Shown here: piece after piece, positions 1 to 6,302 of the stretch
Position numbering within the stretch: the first letter of the stretch is position 1
Layout: every line of letters begins with the position of its first letter
NCBI GenBank assembly: GCA_903890595.1
Contig: CAITBU010000059.1
Coordinates: forward strand, 1-13,176
Direction: 5' to 3'
Source of the DNA: an uncultured Holophagaceae bacterium
Lineage (GTDB): Bacteria > Acidobacteriota > Holophagae > Holophagales > Holophagaceae
DNA length: 13,176 nucleotides
Position numbers and translations under genes: made by a program
Notes under the pieces: generated by a model
Databases searched by the model: none
Seen by the model: only the letters and a program-made list of their open reading frames with translations
What the model was told of the DNA's origin: nothing

Positions 1-1
1 C

Positions 2-1171
2 AACAAGGTCTCTCTATTCCCGGCGTTTGGTACTACGGGGGACGGCGCCGTCTACTACGCCGGCCCGCTTACCTTCCTCGGCGCCAGCGGACCCTCTGCT
101 CCGCCCCTGGAGGCCCCGGCGACGCCTACGGAACCCACCACTGCACCTACTGCGCCCACTGCCGTCGCAGCTGACGTGATTTCCATGCTCACCAAGAGCT
201 ACACCAACGTGAGCCTGGACACCTGGCGCACGGACTGGAGCAGCGGCACCCTCACCGAAGTCACCATCGCCGGGGATGCCATGAAGAAGTACACCGCTCT
301 CGGCTTTGTCGGCATCAACTTCGAAGGCGCCAAGGCCATCGATGCCTCCGCCATGACCCACCTCCACATGGACGTCTGGACCCCCAACATCGATACCTTC
401 CTGGTCAAGCTGGTGGACTTCGGAGCTGCCGGAGTCTACGGCGGCGGCGATGACACCGAGTTTGAGCTCACCTTGAACGCCGCCTCTACACCGGCCCTCA
501 CTGGCAAGTCCCAGTGGGTGTCCTTGGACATCCCTCTGAGTGCCTTCACGGGCATGAACCGGGCCCACCTGTCTCAGCTGATTCTCAGCACGCCAACAGC
601 CACGGGCACTGTCTTTGTCGACAATGTCTACTTCCACAAGGGCAGTTCTGCCGCGGTGGACCCCACCACGGCGCCGACGGCCCCCTCCGTGGCTGCCGGG
701 AATGTAATCTCTCTGCTATCAAAGAGCTACTCCAATGTGAATATCGACACCTGGCGCACCGACTGGAGCAGCGGCACCCTCACCGAAGTCACCATCGGTG
801 GCGACCCCATGAAGAAATACTCGGCCCTCGGCTTTGTGGGGATCGAGTTCACCGGGGCGAACATGATCAACGCCGCCACCATGACCCACCTTCATCTGGA
901 TGTTTGGACCCCCGACATTGATACCTTCCGGGTGAAGCTGGTGGACTTCGGAGCCAATGCCGCATATGCCGGCGGGGACGATACAGAGTTCGAACTTTCC
1001 TTCACGGCCAGCTCGACTCCGGCTCTCACGGGCAAGTCCCAGTGGGTTTCTCTGGAAATTCCGCTGAGCTCCTTCACCGGGATGAATCGGGCCCACCTTG
1101 CCCAGATGATCTTCAGCATTCCGACCGGTACTGGCTCGATCTACGTCGATAACGTCTACTTCCACAAGTAG
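2..1171 (+). CDS. C-terminal part of a secreted modular protein with tandem carbohydrate-binding-like modules (5' end missing)
   Basis: The frame is open from the window edge, so the N-terminus and any catalytic domain lie upstream. The visible 389 residues begin with the end of one beta-sandwich module (ending VYYAGPLTFLG), then a Pro/Thr/Ala-rich linker, then two 155-residue modules at 176-640 and 704-1168 joined by a second Pro/Thr linker. The modules are about 77% identical by my hand alignment, with no gaps. Each starts V-I-S-x-L and ends in a VDNVYFHK strand, the typical last strand of jelly-roll sugar-binding domains. Related modules are known to me at the C-termini of bacterial laminarinases, so beta-glucan binding is a reasonable inference but not shown. 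Pro/Thr linkers indicate an extracellular multidomain enzyme, perhaps a GH16 or other endo-glucanase. The gene converges on the GH30 gene and is followed by a strong hairpin. The TAG stop is at 1169-1171. Confidence 0.8.
   Translation, partial: NKVSLFPAFGTTGDGAVYYAGPLTFLGASGPSAPPLEAPATPTEPTTAPTAPTAVAADVISMLTKSYTNVSLDTWRTDWSSGTLTEVTIAGDAMKKYTALGFVGINFEGAKAIDASAMTHLHMDVWTPNIDTFLVKLVDFGAAGVYGGGDDTEFELTLNAASTPALTGKSQWVSLDIPLSAFTGMNRAHLSQLILSTPTATGTVFVDNVYFHKGSSAAVDPTTAPTAPSVAAGNVISLLSKSYSNVNIDTWRTDWSSGTLTEVTIGGDPMKKYSALGFVGIEFTGANMINAATMTHLHLDVWTPDIDTFRVKLVDFGANAAYAGGDDTEFELSFTASSTPALTGKSQWVSLEIPLSSFTGMNRAHLAQMIFSIPTGTGSIYVDNVYFHK
176..640 (+). repeat. Tandem module copy A (155 codons)
   Basis: First of two direct repeats within the partial gene, 528 bp (176 codons) from copy B. 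The strongest DNA match is a 52-bp block at 218-269, which recurs at 746-797 with one mismatch and encodes DTWRTDWSSGTLTEVTI. A second conserved stretch encodes LTGKSQWVSL. Most differences are conservative, so this is a fairly recent internal duplication kept under selection. Confidence 0.9.
704..1168 (+). repeat. Tandem module copy B (155 codons)
   Basis: Second copy of the beta-sandwich module, ending directly at the stop codon. It has the same length as copy A, with about 36 substitutions in 155 residues by hand count. The differences cluster in presumed loops (for example AAGVYGG against ANAAYAG), while Trp, Tyr and Asp positions in WRTDW, DVWTP and GDDTEFEL are kept. Such aromatic and acidic positions often contact sugars in binding modules. 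Confidence 0.9.
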
Positions 1172-1207
1172 GACTTCGGGGCGGCTTGCCCTATCTACTG
1201 CGACTCG

Positions 1208-1233
1208 GGGCCGGCTTCTTCGGAAGCCGGCCC
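1208..1233 (+). terminator. Strong hairpin with UUCG tetraloop between convergent genes
   Basis: An 11-bp perfect stem, GGGCCGGCTTC (1208-1218) with GAAGCCGGCCC (1223-1233), closes a TTCG loop. On the plus strand this is the very stable C(UUCG)G tetraloop. It is followed by the weak T-rich stretch TTAGCTTT, so termination of the plus-strand gene ending at 1171 is most likely. The perfect stem could also stop the opposing GH30 transcript, although that side has no U-tract. A small AGCTT-TAG-AAGCT palindrome sits just after it at 1236-1248. Confidence 0.75.
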
Positions 1234-1274
1234 TTAGCTTTAGAAGCTGGAGCAATCGCCTGGTTATCTTCCCC

Positions 1275-2909
1275 TCAGCGGAGGGAGGCCAAGGGGATGC
1301 GCAGGGTCTGGAGGGCGTTGGCCGGGATGCTCAGGGGGGCCTGGTGGCGGCCCACCTGGATGCGGTAGGGGAGCTCGCGGGAGGTGCGGTTGAACGCGAT
1401 CAGCACGAGATGCTGGCCATCCCGGCTGAGGGCAGCGGTGGCGTGGAAGTCATCCGCCCCCAGACCCGGGGTGACGGTGGTCACCTGGGTGATGCGGTCC
1501 CCGGGCTGGAGATAGCGGCTGAAGTGGGCCAGCACGTAGTAGAGGGGCGTGACGTGGACTTCCTCCGTGGCGGTGTCCACCATCAGGGGGGCGGCGCAGA
1601 AGTTGTTCACATGGTTGGGGCCGCCCTGGCGGTCCAGGACCAGGTTCCAGTCGATCCAGCCCACCAGCCAGTGGTTGAGGCCCTGGATGAGGTCCCGGGC
1701 GTAGCGGTGCACCGGGGCATAGCGGGGGTGGTCGGCTTTCTCCTCGGGTGGCGCCCAGTGGAAGCCCCAGTCCGTGGCCGACTCCGTCCACCACCAGGCA
1801 TCGTTCTGCCAGCCGGCAAAGGCTCCGCCCGGCGCATTGTCGGCGGTGCCGATGCCGTCGATGCAGCCCTCGGTGTGGAGGAGGACCTTGGCCGGGAAGC
1901 GCCGGTGGAGCTCATCCAGGACCTCGGTGCGGGCGCTGACGGTGGAGCTGTACCAGTGGACCCCGGTGCCCCAGAGGTAGCGGGCCGTGGCGGGGTCGCC
2001 CAGCAGGGTGTTGGCGAAGCGGAGCGCCTGGTCGTCCCGGTTGTGGTCGAACTGGAGGATCTTCACCTGCCCGCGTCCCTGGCGGGCCAGCACTGGCCCC
2101 AGGTGGTCCCGGACGTAGGTGCGCAGGCCGGTGGCCGTGAACTCCATGCTCTCCCACTGCCCGCTGTTGCCCAGAGGCTCGTTGATGGGCGTAACGGCCC
2201 AGACAGGAACCCCCTCGGCTCGGTAGGCCTTGAGGTAGGCGGCCATGTAGCGGGCGAAGGTGTCCTGGTGCTGGGGCAGGAGGGTGCCGCCCACGCCCTT
2301 CCCGTACCAGGCCTGGTTGTCCTTCATCCAGGCCGGTGCGGTCCAGGGACTGGCCACCACCTTGAGGCGGGGCTCCCGGGCCAGGGCGTCCTTGATGAGG
2401 GGCAGCAGGGCATAGGTGGGATCCTTGGCGCCCGGGAAGCCACGTTGGTCCGGGGCGATGCTGAAGTGCCGCAGGGCCACGTCCCCCGGGACATCGTCGT
2501 AGGAGAACCTGCCCGTCACGCTGAAGTCGCAGGCCCCAATGGGGGTGCGGGTCAGGGTGAAGCGGGCGCCCTGGGGACCGAAGCAGCGCTCCAGGAGGGC
2601 CTCCCGCCGCGTCCTGCCCAAGTGGGCCAGCACATAGGCGGAGGACTCCGTCAGAGCCCCTCCAAGGCCCTCCAGGGTCTGGCGCGGGGCCTTCAGGTTC
2701 ACCCTGACCAGGATCCCGTCCTGGGCGCTGCCCTTGACGAAGCGCACGGGGGGCAGGGGCCTGAAGCGGTCGCCAGCGGCGCTGGTCTGAACGCAGTCCG
2801 CCAGGGCCCTCCCGAAGAGGGGCGGGAGGTCGCTGGGCAGGGCGCCCCGGGCCGGAGTGGCCAGAGCGGCGAGCAGGATGGCGAGGGGGGTCAGGTTGCG
2901 GTGCAGCAC
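1275..2909 (-). CDS. Secreted GH30-family glucanase (probable beta-1,6-glucanase or debranching beta-glucosidase)
   Basis: A 544-residue protein, read from a GTG start at 2909-2907. That start has a strong GGGAGGAGG site just upstream and opens directly into a signal peptide (hydrophobic LTPLAILLAALATPARGA). Upstream in-frame TTG and ATG codons would add residues not typical of a signal peptide. Family GH30 (clan A TIM barrel with attached beta-domain) is supported by GLGGALTESSAY near residue 82, the acid/base Glu244 in TPINEP, the nucleophile Glu347 in LLHTEGC, and the late NHWLVGWIDWNL and VTPLYYVLAHFSRYLQPG motifs. The enzyme is retaining. GH30 members act on beta-1,6-glucan, glucosylceramide or xylan. 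Next to GH17 and GH81 a role on beta-1,6 branches of laminarin-type glucan is the best guess, but the subfamily is not settled. It is the last gene of the minus-strand cluster, 96 bp after GH17. Confidence 0.88.
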   Translation of the reverse strand: MLHRNLTPLAILLAALATPARGALPSDLPPLFGRALADCVQTSAAGDRFRPLPPVRFVKGSAQDGILVRVNLKAPRQTLEGLGGALTESSAYVLAHLGRTRREALLERCFGPQGARFTLTRTPIGACDFSVTGRFSYDDVPGDVALRHFSIAPDQRGFPGAKDPTYALLPLIKDALAREPRLKVVASPWTAPAWMKDNQAWYGKGVGGTLLPQHQDTFARYMAAYLKAYRAEGVPVWAVTPINEPLGNSGQWESMEFTATGLRTYVRDHLGPVLARQGRGQVKILQFDHNRDDQALRFANTLLGDPATARYLWGTGVHWYSSTVSARTEVLDELHRRFPAKVLLHTEGCIDGIGTADNAPGGAFAGWQNDAWWWTESATDWGFHWAPPEEKADHPRYAPVHRYARDLIQGLNHWLVGWIDWNLVLDRQGGPNHVNNFCAAPLMVDTATEEVHVTPLYYVLAHFSRYLQPGDRITQVTTVTPGLGADDFHATAALSRDGQHLVLIAFNRTSRELPYRIQVGRHQAPLSIPANALQTLRIPLASLR

Positions 2910-2913
2910 TGTT

Positions 2914-2922
2914 CCTCCTCCC
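2914..2922 (-). promoter_or_regulatory. Ribosome binding site that decides the GTG start of the GH30 gene
   Basis: The minus strand reads GGGAGGAGGAACA and then GTG. The GGAGG core is at normal spacing from the GTG. The earlier TTG at 2963-2961 lies in the hairpin stem, and the ATG at 2948-2946 has only a weak site, so both are poor starts. Confidence 0.8.
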
Positions 2923-2961
2923 TGGTCAGGTCCCGTGCCTGGATGCATCACCCTGGAAAGC

Positions 2962-2990
2962 AAGAGGCCGCCGGATCCCGGCGGCCTCTT
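2962..2990 (-). terminator. Perfect 13-bp hairpin between the GH17 and GH30 genes
   Basis: AAGAGGCCGCCGG (2962-2974) pairs fully with CCGGCGGCCTCTT (2978-2990) around a 3-nt loop. On the minus strand it lies 15 bp after the GH17 stop and is followed by CTTGCTTTCC, a poor U-tract. It may be a partial terminator or an RNA-stabilising hairpin that lowers GH30 expression relative to porin and GH17. If it is a full terminator, GH30 would need its own promoter, for which only about 50 bp is available before its ribosome binding site. Confidence 0.65.
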
Positions 2991-3005
2991 GGTGTGCGCA
3001 CCGGG

Positions 3006-4709
3006 TTACTTGGCCCAGTAAATGTTGTCGATGAAGATCGGGGTCGTGATGTTGGCACTCGTGGCCTTCCCGGTGACCCCGTATCGGTCCGCAAGGACGA
3101 AGGGGTTGGTGACGATCTTCAGGTCAAGCTTGGCCTTGCTGGGGTCGGTCATGCCGAAGGCCATGGCACCGTGGGGGGTGATGGCGCTGATGGGGATGCT
3201 CACGGGATGCCAGGCGCCATCGTTGACATAGCCATACTCACCGGGGCCGATGGCGATGTAGACGTCGTAGAGGCTGGTGTTGGCGGCCGTGCCCGTGAGG
3301 AAGCCCACCTCGATCTTGCCGCTGTAGGTGGTCTTGACGCTGAAGTTCAAGCTGCCTGTGGCCTGGAAGTTGGACAGGTCCTCCGAGGCCAGCTGGAAGG
3401 AGCGGGTCATGCCCCAGCCCCACGAGAGGGGAATGGGCGTGATCTGGGTGCTCTTGGTCCCTTCGGCAGCGGAAGCGCTGCTTTCCACAGCACCGGCCGT
3501 GGTGCCGTTCTGCCAGGCATTCCAGATGAGCGTCTCGCTGGGATGGGCTTCACCGGTCGTGGTGAGCTCAGCATAGATTGTGTAGCGGTTGGCTGTGACG
3601 GCGGCGTTCACACCTGTGGGGATGTAGTAGAGGGCGTTGGCAGCGGTGTACGTTCCAGGCTCCCAGAAGGTGCTGGGGTAGAGGCTCTGGACCACATAGC
3701 GGGCCTTGCGGGAGACATTAAAGAGCCCCCAGCCATCGTCGCCGCCCTTCCAGGGCTCGTCGAAGGCCTCGAAGTAGAAGATGTTCTTGGGAGCCCCGGC
3801 ACTGGCCTTCCAGGTCGCCAGACGGTCGAAGTACATCTTCTGGTTCACGGGGTGGGCGCGGTAGATCTCGCCGCCGGTGACAACGGCCTTCCAGCCGGTC
3901 TCGCCGATGACGATGGGCAGGAAGGTGTAGCCAATGCGATCGAGGTAGGTGCGGGCGGCGTCGTGGTCCTTGATGGCCTTGGCAATGGAGGCATCCATCA
4001 TGGCTGCGGCCCTGGCGCTGGCGGCCACGGTGGCCTGCTGCCAATCCCAGGAACCGGGGTCGTGGACGGTGTCCAGGATGGAGTAGGTGTGCAGGGCCAC
4101 GAAGTCGATGGCTTTCAGGATCTCGGTGGGGGCCGAGGCGAAGAAGGCGTAGTTGTCATCGGTGGTCACGGGCTGGGTGATCGCGCTGCGGACCTGCCCG
4201 AGGTAGCCGGCCATCTTGGTGGTGGTGACGGGGTTGAAGGACCAGTTCACCATGCACTCGTTGCCGACGCTCACGGCCAGGACGATGTCGCGGTAGGTGT
4301 TGGCGAGCACCACGCCTCGGGCGATATCAGCCTGGGTCGCGGTCTCGTTGCCGCTCGCCACCCAGATGCCCAGCTGGACCTTGATGTCCATGCTGTTGTC
4401 CTTGATGACCTGCAGGGTCTGCTTGGCAGCGGCGTCGCTGCTGTCGAAGAGGCGGAGCAGCTTGAAGTTGCCCGCCACCAGCAGGTCCAGGTCCTGCTTG
4501 ATCATCGCTGTTGTGATGGTCTCAGTGTCCCGGTTGGCGGACCGGTAGGGCGAATAGGCCACCGCGTTGCGGGTGGTGAACTCCGTCGGCAGGGCGCGCA
4601 AGGTGACGCCGCCAGAGGTGACAACACCGCCGCCGCCACAGGCCTCGAGGAGACCGGCGAGCAGGAGGGCCAGGGTGGAACGGACCAGTGTGGAAGGTGA
4701 AATCGTCAT
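3006..4709 (-). CDS. GH17-family beta-1,3-glucanase, probable lipoprotein, with C-terminal beta-sandwich module
   Basis: A 567-residue protein with an ATG start at 4709 and an AAGGA site upstream. The N-terminal hydrophobic segment ends LLEAC followed by GGGG, so Cys24 is a likely lipid anchor. Glu at -2 departs from the usual lipobox. Residues about 45-345 form a GH17 (clan A) catalytic domain, with the acid/base Glu151 in SVGNE, the nucleophile Glu270 in IGETGW, and conserved ALHTYS and FYFEAFDEPWK segments. GH17 enzymes are retaining and act on beta-1,3- or beta-1,3/1,4-glucans. Some also transglycosylate, so endo-glucanase or branching/elongating activity cannot be separated here. Residues about 355-567 form a second beta-rich module ending IFIDNIYWAK, resembling jelly-roll sugar-binding domains. 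The gene starts 19 bp after the porin stop, so they are very likely cotranscribed. The protein would sit on the outer membrane, facing the periplasm or the surface. Confidence 0.92.
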   Translation of the reverse strand: MTISPSTLVRSTLALLLAGLLEACGGGGVVTSGGVTLRALPTEFTTRNAVAYSPYRSANRDTETITTAMIKQDLDLLVAGNFKLLRLFDSSDAAAKQTLQVIKDNSMDIKVQLGIWVASGNETATQADIARGVVLANTYRDIVLAVSVGNECMVNWSFNPVTTTKMAGYLGQVRSAITQPVTTDDNYAFFASAPTEILKAIDFVALHTYSILDTVHDPGSWDWQQATVAASARAAAMMDASIAKAIKDHDAARTYLDRIGYTFLPIVIGETGWKAVVTGGEIYRAHPVNQKMYFDRLATWKASAGAPKNIFYFEAFDEPWKGGDDGWGLFNVSRKARYVVQSLYPSTFWEPGTYTAANALYYIPTGVNAAVTANRYTIYAELTTTGEAHPSETLIWNAWQNGTTAGAVESSASAAEGTKSTQITPIPLSWGWGMTRSFQLASEDLSNFQATGSLNFSVKTTYSGKIEVGFLTGTAANTSLYDVYIAIGPGEYGYVNDGAWHPVSIPISAITPHGAMAFGMTDPSKAKLDLKIVTNPFVLADRYGVTGKATSANITTPIFIDNIYWAK

Positions 4710-4728
4710 GGCCGGGTTTCCTTATGGA

Positions 4729-6081
4729 TCAAAGAACGTAGACAGCGCCGATGAGGAACCAGTTGCCGGTCTTGGTGATGCGGGAGTCGACACCGGTGAA
4801 GGCGGAGTTGCCGGGCATGGACATGGGGGAGAGGCCGAGGCGGCCGTAGGCGACCATGCCCAGGGAGGCGTAGACCGCCAAGCCCCGTCCCACTTCGTAC
4901 TGCAGGCCTGCGGTGTTGAAGATGGCGTAGTTGCTCTGCCCGCGTTCACTGGGGTTGGCGGTGGACGCCTTGCCCAGGCGCTCGATGGCGATCCAGGCGG
5001 AGAGCTTGGTCCACTTGTAGCGGAGGCCGGCGAAGCCGTCCACGGAGGTGGCGGCATAGCCCGGGTTGGCCACGCCGTTGAGCGTGCCGTCCCAGTTCAC
5101 ATTAAACATGTCGTTCCACTGGGCCGGGGCGTTGGGATCCGTGATGACGGCGTAGGCGCCGCTCCAGTGGTTCCGGCGCAGGCCACCGGACAGCTGCCAG
5201 CGGCTGTTGAGCTCGTAGCGGGCCATCACCATGGCGATGCCCTGGCCTGAACCACCCAGCTTGGCGTCGTCCTTGGGGAAGGGGGTGAGGCCCGTGAAGG
5301 GCCCGTGGCCCCAGGCCATGGGGGTGCCGTTGCGGGTGTCCTGGATCATGGCGTCCACCACCAGGTCGCCCTTGTGGTACTGGCCGTAGAGCTCGATGAA
5401 GCGGGGCTTGTGAATCTTGAAGGCGGTGGTGCCGCGGTCGTAGGTCCCTTCCAGGACCAGGTCCCCCTCGTTGAAGTCCAGGGTGGGGGCGGTGTACCGG
5501 ATGGCCCGGGTGTTGAGCCCGTAGCCGGCCCCGCTGGCGCCCCACTGGTCGGCCAGGCCGACATTGGTGCCATAGGGGTAGTCGGCGATGCTCCAGGCCC
5601 GGGTGGTCATCTTCCCGATGCGCAGGCTCCCGTAGTTCTCGTGGCTGATGGCCACGTTCTCTTCGTACATGAAGCCCGGGATGTCGTTGTTGCCGTCGCG
5701 CCAGCGCTGGCTCACCAGGGCCGAGAGCTTGAAGCCGCCGCCGATGTCGAACTTCACGCCCAGCCAGGGCTGGAAGAGGGTGACATGGCGGGTCTCGGTG
5801 CCGTAGGGATGCCCCACCACCAGCTGATCCGCCCAGACGCGCTGCTTGTTCTCCAGGGGGTAGAGCTGGGCGTCGGCGCCCTGGTTGCTGTTGCGCCCCC
5901 ACTCACCCTTGGCGAAGGCATTGAGGGTGAAGGGCCCGTAGCTGAGGCCCTGGGCACCGAGGAGCGACCCGCAGCCCACGAGCAGCAGGGGCAGAGCCAG
6001 CCGGAGGGTCCGCCGCAGGAGGCTGGAAGGGCCTTCTGCTGGTCCGGTGTCCGGGGTGGTAGCGGAGATTCTGGTTCGCAT
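4729..6081 (-). CDS. Outer-membrane general-type porin, probable glucan oligosaccharide channel
   Basis: A 450-residue beta-barrel protein with an ATG start at 6081 and an AAGGTG site. An N-terminal extension of about 20 residues precedes a basic, hydrophobic signal (LLRRTLRLALPLLLVGCGSLLGAQG). The mature part is made of alternating beta strands rich in Gly and aromatics. It has the ENYGSLRIGK motif, seen near the constriction loop of proteobacterial trimeric porins, and a long Asp/Pro/Gly-rich loop. It ends GNWFLIGAVYVL; the final residue is Leu where such barrels usually end in Phe or Trp. It is first in the minus-strand cluster, directly ahead of a GH17 gene, so its natural cargo is probably beta-glucan oligosaccharides. 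A wider specificity or general diffusion is equally compatible with the sequence. Confidence 0.85.
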   Translation of the reverse strand: MRTRISATTPDTGPAEGPSSLLRRTLRLALPLLLVGCGSLLGAQGLSYGPFTLNAFAKGEWGRNSNQGADAQLYPLENKQRVWADQLVVGHPYGTETRHVTLFQPWLGVKFDIGGGFKLSALVSQRWRDGNNDIPGFMYEENVAISHENYGSLRIGKMTTRAWSIADYPYGTNVGLADQWGASGAGYGLNTRAIRYTAPTLDFNEGDLVLEGTYDRGTTAFKIHKPRFIELYGQYHKGDLVVDAMIQDTRNGTPMAWGHGPFTGLTPFPKDDAKLGGSGQGIAMVMARYELNSRWQLSGGLRRNHWSGAYAVITDPNAPAQWNDMFNVNWDGTLNGVANPGYAATSVDGFAGLRYKWTKLSAWIAIERLGKASTANPSERGQSNYAIFNTAGLQYEVGRGLAVYASLGMVAYGRLGLSPMSMPGNSAFTGVDSRITKTGNWFLIGAVYVL

Positions 6082-6302
6082 GGTGCACCTTGTTCAATCG
6101 GGGTGGAGGGAACGAACAGGGGTGATGCCCTCCGGGGCCACCCACCTGTGTGGTGGGTTCCCAGAGGACCAGCACCAAAGTGGATCCAAAAAAACGGGAT
6201 GTAAATGGTCTTTATTGGTAATTGAATGTGATTTTTGATTTGCTGAAAATAGAGGCTTTTTTCAAGTATTTGCTTCCATAGAATGCAGAACCGAAGGTGG
6301 CC
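6082..6302. promoter_or_regulatory. Divergent promoter region between the porin-GH17-GH30 and GH81 operons
   Basis: This 221-bp gap separates the two divergent operons. Its part at 6181-6290 is about 68% A+T by hand count, in sharp contrast to the GC-rich genes on both sides, and must hold promoters for both directions. I see a TAGAAT at 6279-6284, similar to a -10 box for the GH81 side but without a convincing -35. A TTGAAA on the minus strand at 6265-6260 has only a poor -10 partner. No classical sigma-54 box and no clear long operator palindrome were found. The GC-rich half (6082-6180) would be the 5' leader of the porin mRNA. Confidence 0.7.
6140..6158 (-). promoter_or_regulatory. Short hairpin or inverted repeat in the porin leader
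   Basis: ACCCACC (6140-6146) and GGTGGGT (6152-6158) form a perfect 7-bp inverted repeat with a 5-nt spacer, about 60 bp upstream of the porin start. It could be an operator half-site pair or a leader RNA hairpin. It is short and GC-rich, so chance is possible. Confidence 0.35.

Noticed and set aside
218..797. The 52-bp repeat as a mobile-element or recombination site
   Set aside because: Both copies lie in the same codon position of homologous modules and encode the same conserved segment, so protein-module duplication explains them.
176..1171. Reading the first gene as a complete protein starting at 176
   Set aside because: The frame is open to the window edge with sensible linker and module sequence upstream, and no ribosome binding site precedes 176. 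It is the 3' end of a longer gene.
1344..4700. An 1118-codon open frame on the plus strand opposite the GH30 and GH17 genes
   Set aside because: It is antisense to two genes with clear catalytic motifs and signal peptides. The translation is low-complexity Gly/Val/Glu/Asp/His-rich, typical of the reverse frame of GC-rich codon bias.
6235..6263. TTGATT at 6235 as a -35 box for the GH81 operon
   Set aside because: At 16-18 bp spacing only a T run is found, with no acceptable -10 box.
6297..6302. GTG at 6297 as the GH81 start
   Set aside because: It overlaps the GAAGG ribosome binding site that serves the ATG at 6303.
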